From positions 1 through 7,102 of the forward strand of contig VBCS01000123.1 in NCBI GenBank assembly GCA_005888955.1: a stretch of DNA of 7,102 nucleotides, written 5' to 3'. Of this stretch, positions 1-5,602 are shown piece after piece; within the stretch, counting starts at the first letter, position 1, and every line of letters begins with the position of its first letter. The stretch is from Betaproteobacteria bacterium. Its GTDB lineage: Bacteria > Pseudomonadota > Gammaproteobacteria > Burkholderiales > Casimicrobiaceae. The position numbers and the translations under genes are program-made. Below the pieces are notes generated by a model. The model was given only the letters and a program-made list of their open reading frames with translations, ran no database searches and was not told the origin of the DNA.

Positions 1-1
1 C

Positions 2-478
2 TACGTCAACAAGGCGAGCCTGATCGGTTCGATCGGCGTGATCATCGACGGTTTTGGTTTCGTCGGCGCGATGGACAAGCTCGGCATCGAGCGCCGCGCG
101 CTCGCCGCCGGAGAGAACAAGACGTTTCTTGACCCGTTCTCGCCGTTGTCTCCGCAGCAGCGGGACTACGCGCAGAAGATGATTGTGGAGATACACCAAC
201 AGTTCATCGCCGCCGTCAAGGCGGGGCGCGGCGCCCGGCTCAAGGAGTCGCCGGAGCTCTTCTCGGGCCTGGTGTGGAATGGCGCGCGCGGCGTCGATCT
301 CGGTCTGGCGGACGCACTCGGCAGCGTCGACTACGTCGCGCGCGAGGTGATCAAGGCGGAAGACGTCGTCGACTTCACGGTGAAGGAGAACCTCACCGAG
401 CGCCTGGCGCGGAAATTCGGCGCGACGCTAGAAAAAAGCCTGGGAGCGGTCATCGGCCACGCGGTGCACTGGCGATAA
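2..478 (+). CDS. sppA: S49 family peptidase (SppA-type signal peptide peptidase), 5'-truncated
   Basis: This is the C-terminal 158 residues of a membrane-associated serine protease that degrades cleaved signal peptides; the reading frame enters from the left edge. The fragment opens with YVNKASLIGSIGVI, which in S49 proteins lies just after the nucleophile-bearing SGGYY segment, so the catalytic serine is outside the window. The segment LGIERRALAAGENKTFLDPFSP matches the region of short (Bacillus SppA-like) enzymes that supplies the catalytic lysine, so Lys40 of the fragment (codon 119-121) is the likely general base. The rest is a typical S49 tail: the helix after SPLSPQQRDY, then FSGLVWNGARGVDLGLADALGS and a short basic end. 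It stops with TAA. A GTG at 38 lies inside the conserved GSIGV motif and is not the real start. The short one-domain form (about 300-340 residues) is inferred, because the N-terminus is absent. Confidence 0.9.
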   Translation, partial: YVNKASLIGSIGVIIDGFGFVGAMDKLGIERRALAAGENKTFLDPFSPLSPQQRDYAQKMIVEIHQQFIAAVKAGRGARLKESPELFSGLVWNGARGVDLGLADALGSVDYVAREVIKAEDVVDFTVKENLTERLARKFGATLEKSLGAVIGHAVHWR

Positions 479-494
479 CCGCCGTCTGGACCGG

Positions 495-518
495 GGCGCC
501 CATCTTCGGCATGGCGCC
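495..518. terminator. Hairpin with UUCG loop between convergent genes
   Basis: GGCGCC at 495-500 pairs with GGCGCC at 513-518. The stem continues through AT/AT and a C-G pair that closes a TTCG loop (505-508), with single-base bulges at 501 and 510. It fills the short gap between the sppA stop and the stop of the minus-strand DUF192 gene, a place where a bidirectional terminator would be expected. Neither side has a T-run, so intrinsic termination is uncertain. It may instead be an RNA 3'-end stabiliser. Confidence 0.4.
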
Positions 519-968
519 TCACTCTCTGGCCCGAGCCGCCTTAGCCAATCCCTCGATCCGGGCGCCGGGTGCGATATCGCGTTCCGCAAACCAGCCTTTT
601 TTCATCTCGAGCGCGTAGAGCGCTCGACCGCGCGAGGGATGCGTGTTCTCCGTCAGCGGCGCCATGTCTTCGATGTTGATGATCAGACCGTCGCCGTCGA
701 TGAACGCGATCGACAGCGGCACATAGGTATTCTTCATCCAGAATGCCTGGGGCTGCGGCTCCTTGAAGACGAACAGCATGCCGTGATCCGCCTGCAGGCT
801 GAACCGGTTCATCAAACCGGTGGTCCGCGTCGCTTCGGTCGCCGCCACTTCCGCCACGAGGCGATGGCCGTTGACGCTGAGCTCGACCGTCGGCAGCCCG
901 GCCGCACGCGCCGCGGCCGTCGCAAACAGCACGATAAAGGCAAACGCGGCCGAAGAGCGAGTCGCCAT
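519..968 (-). CDS. Secreted DUF192 family protein
   Basis: This is a 149-residue protein of the DUF192 family, a small beta-rich domain of unknown biochemical role that is usually exported. Residues 1-22 form a signal peptide (MATRSS, a hydrophobic stretch AAFAFIVLFATAAA, then ARA as a likely signal peptidase I site), with no lipobox cysteine. The domain shows TTGLMNR, DHGMLFVF, FWMKNTYVPLSIAFID (residues 77-92), INIEDMAPLTE and ALEMKKGWFAER, all characteristic of the family. I chose ATG 968 because the hydrophobic signal starts directly after it and GGAG lies 11 bases upstream. ATG 995 would add nine residues and has a poorer ribosome-binding site. The gene lies 38 bases downstream of cysB on the same strand and may be read from the cysB transcript. 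A periplasmic location is inferred. Confidence 0.9.
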   Translation of the reverse strand: MATRSSAAFAFIVLFATAAARAAGLPTVELSVNGHRLVAEVAATEATRTTGLMNRFSLQADHGMLFVFKEPQPQAFWMKNTYVPLSIAFIDGDGLIINIEDMAPLTENTHPSRGRALYALEMKKGWFAERDIAPGARIEGLAKAARARE

Positions 969-1006
969 CGGTGCTCTAGCTCCGCCGCGGGCCATTCCGC
1001 GACACG

Positions 1007-1948
1007 CTACAACTCATACTGATCCGCGTCTCCCCTAAGCGCTGCCTCGATCGCCGCCCGGTCGAATTGGGGTGCGAACAGGGTGATGAACTCGTAGACA
1101 AAGCCGCGGGAGTACACTCCGCGGCGCAGCGCCAGCCGCGTCGTGCTGGGTGCGAACAGGTGATTCGCCCCGAGCTTTTCGAACTGCCGATCGCGCGCCG
1201 CATCGTAGGCCATCTGCGCCACGATGCCGATACCCAGCCCCAGTTCGACGTAGGTCTTGATCACGTCGGCGTCGAGCGCAGTGAGCACGACGTTGGGCGT
1301 GAGACCCTTGGCGCCAAAAGCGGCGTTGATCTGCGAGCGGCCGGTGAAGCTGAAGTCGTAGGTGACGATGGGATAGCGCGCGAGGGCTTCGAGCGTCAGC
1401 GTTTTTTCCCGGGTTAGCGGATGACCCTTGGGCACGAGCACACAGCGATTCCAGGTGTAGCAGGGCAGCGTCACAAGCTCGGGAAAGTCGGCAAGCGCCT
1501 CGGTCGCGATGCCGACATCGACTTCGGCACGCGCGGTCTGCTCGGCCACCTGAATCGGATTGCCCTGGTGGAGCAGCAAGCGGACCCGAGGATATTTATC
1601 GGCGAAGCGCTTGAGCACCGGCGGCAGGACGTAACGCGCCTGGGTGTGCGTCGTCGCGATCGCCAGCGTGCCGACATCCTCTGCCTTGAACTCCGCGCCG
1701 ACGCGCTTTAGATTGTTGAGCTCCTGCAATGCACGGCGCGCGGTAGCGACGATGACTTCGCCGCCCTCGGTCAAGGCGGTGAGACGCTTGCCCTGGCGGA
1801 TGAAGATCGGCACGCCGAGCTCTTCCTCGAGCTGCCGGATCTGCTTGCTGATGCCGGGCTGCGAGGTAAACAGCGCATCGGCGGCCACGGAGACATTCAG
1901 ACCGTGATCGACGACGGCGCACAGATAACGGATCTGCTGCAGGTTCAC
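1007..1948 (-). CDS. cysB: CysB-type LysR-family transcriptional regulator
   Basis: This is a 313-residue LysR-type regulator that matches CysB along its whole length. In enterobacteria CysB activates sulfate-assimilation genes in response to N-acetylserine. Residues 2-60 are the winged HTH (NLQQIRYL, then SQPGISKQIRQLEEELG as recognition helix region). The effector domain keeps ATTHTQARY, IATEAL, FTGRS and TALDADVIKTYVELGLGIGI. The four residues reported to line the ligand pocket in enterobacterial CysB are present at the same numbering: Thr100, Gln103, Thr149 and Thr202. The start is GTG 1948, because translation from there gives the conserved CysB N-terminus. An upstream TTG at 2050 would add 34 non-conserved residues and overlap yciO. 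There is no strong Shine-Dalgarno sequence. No sulfur-assimilation gene is visible nearby, so its targets lie elsewhere. The paralogue Cbl is less likely but cannot be excluded. Confidence 0.93.
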   Translation of the reverse strand: MNLQQIRYLCAVVDHGLNVSVAADALFTSQPGISKQIRQLEEELGVPIFIRQGKRLTALTEGGEVIVATARRALQELNNLKRVGAEFKAEDVGTLAIATTHTQARYVLPPVLKRFADKYPRVRLLLHQGNPIQVAEQTARAEVDVGIATEALADFPELVTLPCYTWNRCVLVPKGHPLTREKTLTLEALARYPIVTYDFSFTGRSQINAAFGAKGLTPNVVLTALDADVIKTYVELGLGIGIVAQMAYDAARDRQFEKLGANHLFAPSTTRLALRRGVYSRGFVYEFITLFAPQFDRAAIEAALRGDADQYEL

Positions 1949-1960
1949 CCGACGACGATA

Positions 1961-1973
1961 TAACCACGCGTTA
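1961..1973. promoter_or_regulatory. LysR-type T-N11-A dyad, candidate CysB site
   Basis: TAAC-CACGC-GTTA is a perfect interrupted dyad that fits the T-N11-A consensus of LysR-family operators. It sits 12 bases upstream of the cysB GTG and overlaps a -10-like box for yciO. LysR regulators commonly bind the divergent promoter next to their own gene and repress themselves, so CysB binding here is plausible. The 13-base pattern is short and could arise by chance. Confidence 0.35.
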
Positions 1974-1991
1974 GAATATTCCCGGATTATA
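1972..1991. promoter_or_regulatory. Divergent promoter region of cysB and yciO
   Basis: The cysB-yciO gap is the most A+T-rich stretch of the window. On the minus strand a perfect TATAAT (1991 down to 1986) would place a cysB transcript start near 1979, giving a leader of about 31 bases. No recognisable -35 lies upstream of it. On the plus strand TAGAAT (1972-1977) has a weak -35 match, CCGACG at 1949-1954, at 17-base spacing; it would give yciO a leader of about 48 bases. The two assignments overlap and are tentative. Confidence 0.35.
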
Positions 1992-2031
1992 TAGCGAACT
2001 ATGGCAGCCGGCCCGGGAACGGCCGAGACAT

Positions 2032-2670
2032 TTGGCACAATACTTCTCAATCCATCCGGTGGATCCGGAGCGCCGCCTTATACGGCGGGCGGCGGCGATC
2101 GTACGTGACGGCGGGGTCATCGCCTACCCGACCGACTCCAGCTACGCGCTGGGATGTCGCATCGGCGACGCGGAAGCGGCCGTTCGCATCCGCGCCTTGC
2201 GCCAGATCGACGACAAGCACCACCTGACGCTGGTGTGCCGCGACTTGGCCGAGGTGGGTCGGTATGCGCAGCTCGATAACTGGCAGTTTCGCATCGTCAA
2301 GGAAGGCGTGCCCGGAAGCTTTACCTTCCTGCTTCCGGCGACGCGCGAAGTGCCGCGGCGCTTGAAGCACCCGCGGCGCAGCACCATTGGCGTGCGCGTG
2401 CCCGATCACGCCGTAGTACGGGCGCTGCTCGCCGAGCTCGACGAGCCGCTGCTGTCCTCGACGCTGATTCCACCCGGGGGCGACGAGCCGCTGAACGATC
2501 CGGCCGCGATCCGCGCCCAGTACGAGCGCGCGCTCGATCTCATCATCGACAGCGGAGCCTGTCATCTTGAGCCGACGACCGTCGTCGATCTCGCGGTGGC
2601 GCCGCCGGTCGTGCGGCGCATGGGTCGCGGCGATCCTGTGCGGCTCGGCTTGGCAAGCGTTCGCGCCTAA
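2032..2670 (+). CDS. yciO: YciO-type member of the Sua5/YciO/YrdC (TsaC) family
   Basis: This 212-residue protein is a paralogue of the L-threonylcarbamoyladenylate synthase that makes the t6A tRNA precursor. It follows E. coli YciO closely: MAQYFSIHPVDPERRLI at the N-terminus, GGVIAYPTDSSYALGC (28-42), RALRQIDDKHHLTLVCRDL (54-72), GSFTFLLPATREVPRRL (95-111), STIGVRVPDH (117-126) and PTTVVDL (181-187). The residues corresponding to the KxR and SxN motifs of TsaC read R57-Q-I59 and T144-L-I146, as in YciO and unlike true t6A synthases. The start is TTG 2032, chosen because it gives the conserved MAQ-FF-IHP N-terminus; only a weak GAG (2025-2027) precedes it. Its exact activity is unsettled in the family. 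It is divergent from cysB, with a 91-base gap to the next gene. Confidence 0.92.
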   Translation: MAQYFSIHPVDPERRLIRRAAAIVRDGGVIAYPTDSSYALGCRIGDAEAAVRIRALRQIDDKHHLTLVCRDLAEVGRYAQLDNWQFRIVKEGVPGSFTFLLPATREVPRRLKHPRRSTIGVRVPDHAVVRALLAELDEPLLSSTLIPPGGDEPLNDPAAIRAQYERALDLIIDSGACHLEPTTVVDLAVAPPVVRRMGRGDPVRLGLASVRA

Positions 2671-2678
2671 GGAACCTC

Positions 2679-2707
2679 GGAATAAGTCCCCGTGCGGGAC
2701 GCATTCC
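2679..2707 (+). terminator. Hairpin downstream of yciO
   Basis: GGAAT (2679-2683) pairs with ATTCC (2703-2707), and inside it GTCCC (2686-2690) pairs with GGGAC (2696-2700). A symmetric 2x2 internal loop separates the two stems and a 5-base loop caps the structure. It starts 8 bases after the yciO stop. No T-tract follows, so it could be a weak or factor-assisted terminator or an mRNA 3'-end stabiliser. Confidence 0.35.
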
Positions 2708-2713
2708 GGCACG

Positions 2714-2739
2714 CGGGCAGCGGATGCATCGGCTGCCCG
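2714..2739. repeat. 26-base inverted repeat upstream of the M50 protease gene
   Basis: The arms CGGGCAGC (2714-2721) and GCTGCCCG (2732-2739) flank the palindrome GATGCATC (2723-2730), with one G-G mismatch pair at 2722/2731. Twelve of 13 positions are symmetric. It lies just upstream of a TAGAAT box (2748-2753) and covers the place where that box's -35 would fall, so it could be an operator for a dimeric regulator. It could equally be a second RNA hairpin that helps to end yciO transcription. Confidence 0.45.
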
Positions 2740-2747
2740 GTAGCTGG

Positions 2748-2753
2748 TAGAAT
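2748..2753 (+). promoter_or_regulatory. -10-like box immediately upstream of the M50 gene
   Basis: TAGAAT differs from the sigma-70 -10 consensus at one position and ends 8 bases before the ATG at 2762. A start of transcription at usual spacing would fall on about 2759-2762, giving a leaderless or nearly leaderless mRNA; no Shine-Dalgarno sequence is visible. The expected -35 position (2725-2730, TGCATC) is a poor match and lies inside the inverted repeat. Confidence 0.35.
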
Positions 2754-2761
2754 AGCCGTTG

Positions 2762-3421
2762 ATGGAGTTGTCGCTTGCGACCATCGTGCTCTGGGCGGTG
2801 CCGGTGGTCTTTGCGATCACTCTGCACGAGGCGGCCCACGGCTACGTCGCCAGGCGATTCGGCGACCAGACCGCCTACATGCTCGGCCGGGTCACACTGA
2901 ACCCGCTGAAGCACATCGACCCGATCGGAACGATCGCGGTGCCGGGTTTCCTGATCGCGTTGTCGGTCCTGACTCGGGCTCCGTTGTTCATTTTCGGATG
3001 GGCGAAGCCGGTGCCGGTTAATTTCGGCAACTTGCACCATCCGAAGCGCGACATGTTCTGGGTCGCCGGAGCGGGTCCGTTCGCGAATTTTTTGATGGCG
3101 GTCGGGTGGGCAATCCTGCTCAAGTCCGCGGTGCCCGGCGGGCTGATCGATAGCGACGGGCTGTTCGAAATGGCGAAGGCTGGAATTGACGTCAATCTAG
3201 TGCTGATGGCCTTAAATTTGCTTCCCATTCCACCGCTGGACGGGGGCCGGATCGCCCTCAGCCTTCTGCCCGGGCCACTCGCGTACCGCTATTCCAGGCT
3301 CGAGCCCTACGGATTCATGGTGGTGATCCTGCTTCTGGTGACCGGCGTCCTCAACTATCTGATGCTTCCCATCATGCGCGGCGGCGAGTACGCGATCCGG
3401 TGGCTGCTCGGTCTCGGCTGA
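2762..3421 (+). CDS. Site-2 protease family (M50) integral-membrane metallopeptidase
   Basis: This 219-residue integral-membrane zinc protease belongs to the compact M50 group without a PDZ domain; its natural substrates are generally unknown. The zinc ligands sit in HEAAH (residues 22-26) within the first hydrophobic segment, and the third ligand is Asp160 in NLLPIPPLDGGR (152-163). Other family signatures are GRVTLNPLKHIDPIGT (42-57), FGWAKPVPVN (78-87) and GAGPFANF (103-110). Hydrophobic segments lie near 5-20, 59-80, 102-124, 143-157 and 184-204. I start at ATG 2762; a TTG directly before it (2759) would add one residue. Neither start has a visible Shine-Dalgarno sequence. It lies 91 bases after yciO and 27 bases before trpS, so it is probably co-transcribed with trpS. 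I give no gene symbol because no specific name fits this subgroup. Confidence 0.93.
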   Translation: MELSLATIVLWAVPVVFAITLHEAAHGYVARRFGDQTAYMLGRVTLNPLKHIDPIGTIAVPGFLIALSVLTRAPLFIFGWAKPVPVNFGNLHHPKRDMFWVAGAGPFANFLMAVGWAILLKSAVPGGLIDSDGLFEMAKAGIDVNLVLMALNLLPIPPLDGGRIALSLLPGPLAYRYSRLEPYGFMVVILLLVTGVLNYLMLPIMRGGEYAIRWLLGLG

Positions 3422-3448
3422 TGCAACGCCACGGACCGCTCAATACCG

Positions 3449-4651
3449 ATGTTCACTGACCGCGTGCTGTCGGGCATGCGCCCGACCGGCCGGATGCATC
3501 TCGGGCACTACCACGGTGCGCTCAAGAACTGGGTGCGACTGCAAGAGGAGTACGAATGCCTGTACTTCGCCGCCGACTGGCACGCGCTCACCACGCATTA
3601 TGACGAGCCCGAAGCTATCGCCGAGAGCGTGTGGGAAATGTTCATCGACTGGCTCGCAGTCGGGATCAATCCCGCGCGGGCGACCGTCTTCATCCAATCG
3701 CACGTGCCCGAGCACGCCGAGCTTACGCTCTTGCTCGGGATGATTGCGCCCGTGGGCTGGCTGGAGCGCGTGCCGACATACAAGGATCAGCAGGAAAAGC
3801 TTGCCGATCGCGATTTGAGCACCTATGGCTTTCTCGGCTATCCGGTGATGCAGGGAGCCGACATCCTGGTCTATCGCGCAAACATGGTCCCGGTGGGCGA
3901 GGACCAGGTGTCCCACCTCGAGCTCGTGCGGGAGCTCGCCCGCCGCTTCAATCATCTCTACGGCCGCGAGTCGGGGTTCGAGGAAAAGGCCAAGGCGGCG
4001 ATCAAGAAGCTGGGGTCGAAGCGCGCCAAGCGCTACGAGCAGTTGCGGGCGGCATTTCAGGAGCAGGGCGATCAGGCGGCGCTGGAAGCGGCGCGCGATA
4101 TGCTCGACCAGGCACAGAATCTCGCCCTGGGCGACCGCGAGCGGCTGTTCGGCTATCTGGAAGGCTCGCGCCGCATGATCCTGCCCGAGCCGCAACCGCT
4201 CTTGACCGAGACGCCCAAGGTGCCGGGGCTCGACGGGCAGAAGATGTCCAAGTCCTACGGCAACGCGATCCTGCTGCGCGAGGAGCCGGCATCGATCACG
4301 AAGAAAGTTCGAACGATGCAGACCGATCCGGCGCGCGTGCATCGCTCCGACCCTGGCACGCCGGAAAAGTGTCCGGTATGGTCGCTGCACAAGATCTATT
4401 CCGATCAGGCCAGGCAGGCTTGGGTGCAGAAGGGCTGCACGACTGCAGGCATCGGCTGCCTCGAATGCAAGCAACCAGTGATCGATGCCATCATCGCCGA
4501 ACAGGAACCGATCAAGGAGCGCGCGCAGAAATACCTCGACGATCCGTCGCTGGTGCGCGCGATTGTCGCCGACGGCTGCGAGCGCGCGCGCAAGCTCGCC
4601 GAGGAGACGATGCGCGACGTGCGCGAGGTGATGGGATTGGCGTACACATGA
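3449..4651 (+). CDS. trpS: Tryptophan-tRNA ligase (TrpRS), long form with probable Fe-S site
   Basis: This cytoplasmic class I synthetase joins tryptophan to tRNA-Trp using ATP. At 400 residues it is longer than E. coli TrpS (334). The signatures are HLGH (17-20, the HIGH motif) after SGMRPTG, PVMQGADIL (132-140), VGEDQVSHLEL (149-159) and KMSKS (265-269). Residues from about 173 to 243 form a charged, probably helical insertion between NHLYG and LPEPQPLL, which I recall as typical of betaproteobacterial TrpS. Cys308, Cys330, Cys337 and Cys340 form C-x21-C-x6-C-x2-C, close to the [4Fe-4S] motif of Thermotoga TrpRS. ATG 3449 puts the start nine residues before the conserved RPTG segment; the upstream Shine-Dalgarno is weak. 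The gene lies 27 bases after the M50 gene and 91 bases before scpA. Identity is certain; the metal cluster is inferred. Confidence 0.97.
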   Translation: MFTDRVLSGMRPTGRMHLGHYHGALKNWVRLQEEYECLYFAADWHALTTHYDEPEAIAESVWEMFIDWLAVGINPARATVFIQSHVPEHAELTLLLGMIAPVGWLERVPTYKDQQEKLADRDLSTYGFLGYPVMQGADILVYRANMVPVGEDQVSHLELVRELARRFNHLYGRESGFEEKAKAAIKKLGSKRAKRYEQLRAAFQEQGDQAALEAARDMLDQAQNLALGDRERLFGYLEGSRRMILPEPQPLLTETPKVPGLDGQKMSKSYGNAILLREEPASITKKVRTMQTDPARVHRSDPGTPEKCPVWSLHKIYSDQARQAWVQKGCTTAGIGCLECKQPVIDAIIAEQEPIKERAQKYLDDPSLVRAIVADGCERARKLAEETMRDVREVMGLAYT

Positions 4652-4654
4652 GCG

Positions 4655-4742
4655 CCGCAGGGCCAAGGCGCGGGTGCGCCCCTTTAGGGGGCAGCGCAGC
4701 GGCCGAATTGGCCAATGAGGCCGCAAGCGTGGGGGTATACCC
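4655..4742 (+). repeat. Palindrome-rich intergenic element, possible interspersed repeat
   Basis: Nearly the whole trpS-scpA gap is made of inverted repeats. GGCGC/GCGCC (4667-4671 with 4676-4680) has a 4-base loop. GCCCC/GGGGC (4678-4682 with 4688-4692) has a 5-base loop and extends outward past a bulged A4693. GCGGCC/GGCCGC (4699-4704 with 4719-4724) encloses the palindrome ATTGGCCAAT (4707-4716). GGGTATACCC (4733-4742) abuts the scpA ATG. The first two stems share bases and cannot form together. The CCCC-TTTAG-GGGGG core followed by GCAGCGCAGCG resembles, from memory, a repeat found in many betaproteobacterial intergenic regions; this was not checked. No T-run follows, so an intrinsic terminator is unlikely. 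Confidence 0.5.
4731..4735 (+). promoter_or_regulatory. G-rich ribosome-binding site of scpA
   Basis: GGGGG lies seven bases before ATG 4743 and is the only Shine-Dalgarno-like sequence there. It sits inside the palindrome GGGTATACCC and could also pair with the CCCC tract at 4679-4682, so local RNA folding may limit scpA translation. The pairing is visible in the sequence; any regulatory effect is inferred. Confidence 0.45.
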
Positions 4743-5600
4743 ATGACCGGGGCAGCGATCAAGGCACCGATGCTCGATCTCGCTCAGGCGGCCGGCGCGC
4801 CGGTTGCGCGCGTCTACGGCGAGCCGCTGCTCGAGCTGCCCGAGGACTTGTACATTCCGCCCGAGGCGCTGGAAGTTTTTCTGGAGACCTTCGAAGGTCC
4901 GCTCGACCTGCTGCTCTACCTCATCCGCAAGCAGAACATCAATGTGCTCGACATACCGATGGCCGAATTGACGCGCCAGTATCTGGGCTACGTCGAGATG
5001 ATGCGCCGCACGCAACTCGAGCTCGCCGCGGAATATCTGTTGATGGCTGCCGTGCTGATCGAGATCAAGTCGCGGCTGCTCCTGCCCAAGCCGCCCGCGG
5101 CGGCAGGGGAGGAAGCCGAAGATCCGCGCGCCGAGCTGGTGCGGCGCCTGCTCGAGTACGAGCGCATGAAAGCCGGCGCCAAGGCGCTCGACGAGCTGCC
5201 GCTGGCGGAGCGCGACTTCGCGCTGGTCCGCGTATGGTTCGATCGCGTCACGACCGCGCACTTGCCCGATGTACACCCGGACGATCTCAAGGCAGCGTGG
5301 GCGGGGCTCGTCGCGCGCGCCCGCGCCAACCGTCACCATCTCGTCACGCGCGAGCAACTGTCCGTCCGGAGCCAAATGAGTCGGCTCCTGAAGCTGCTCG
5401 TGGCGGGCCGCTTTTTCGAGTTCACGACGTTGTTCGAGGAGCGCGTCGACCTGCCGCGCCTGGTCGTGACCTTTCTCGCCATCCTCGAGCTCGCCCGCGA
5501 GCAGTTGCTCGAGCTCGCGCAGGCCGAACCCTACGCGCCGATCTACGTCCAGCGCAAGGGCGACCCGGCTTTTGTTCTGGAAGCCGAAGAGCAGTCCTGA
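4743..5600 (+). CDS. scpA: Segregation and condensation protein A (kleisin)
   Basis: ScpA (285 residues) is the kleisin of the SMC-ScpAB condensin. It bridges the SMC heads, binds ScpB and helps to fold and segregate the chromosome. The N-terminal kleisin signature is FEGPLDLLLYLIRKQNINVLD (50-70), followed by IPMAELTRQYLGYV and AAEYLLMAAVLIEIKSRLLLP (95-115), which form the N-terminal SMC-binding helical domain. A Glu/Ala-rich linker lies around 117-128, then LVRRLLEYERMK. The C-terminal winged helix runs from about 203 (REQLSVRSQMSRLLKLL) to the end, with VTFLAILELAREQLLELAQ. About 40 residues precede the core, including LYIPPEALEVFLE. ATG 4743 is chosen for its GGGGG at seven bases; ATG 4770 is an in-frame alternative. 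The gene starts after a hairpin-rich gap and stops two bases before scpB. Confidence 0.95.
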   Translation: MTGAAIKAPMLDLAQAAGAPVARVYGEPLLELPEDLYIPPEALEVFLETFEGPLDLLLYLIRKQNINVLDIPMAELTRQYLGYVEMMRRTQLELAAEYLLMAAVLIEIKSRLLLPKPPAAAGEEAEDPRAELVRRLLEYERMKAGAKALDELPLAERDFALVRVWFDRVTTAHLPDVHPDDLKAAWAGLVARARANRHHLVTREQLSVRSQMSRLLKLLVAGRFFEFTTLFEERVDLPRLVVTFLAILELAREQLLELAQAEPYAPIYVQRKGDPAFVLEAEEQS

Positions 5601-5602
5601 TC

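Noticed and set aside
639..1022. 127-codon plus-strand frame opposite the DUF192 gene
   Set aside because: It is Arg/His-rich shadow coding on the strand opposite a clear signal-peptide and DUF192 protein.
1949..2050. N-terminal extension of cysB from TTG 2050
   Set aside because: The extra 34 residues are not CysB-like and would overlap the yciO start. GTG 1948 restores the family N-terminus.
2047..2820. 257-codon minus-strand frame opposite yciO
   Set aside because: It is antisense to a well-conserved YciO and shows no domain or signal peptide.
4667..4692. Rho-independent terminator of trpS
   Set aside because: The hairpins are strong, but no T-run follows and the structure continues into the scpA ribosome-binding site. 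It was recorded as a repeat or structured leader instead.
3440..4762. 440-codon open frame on the minus strand opposite trpS
   Set aside because: It lies antisense to an unmistakable trpS and its translation is rich in Arg/His/Leu without domain signatures. Long antisense frames are expected in high-G+C DNA with strong third-position bias.
4715..5602. Plus-strand open frame upstream of and in frame with scpB
   Set aside because: It is the shifted frame of scpA and translates to Arg/Ala/Gly-rich nonsense. The ScpB homology begins only at GTG 5603, so this is not a fusion protein.
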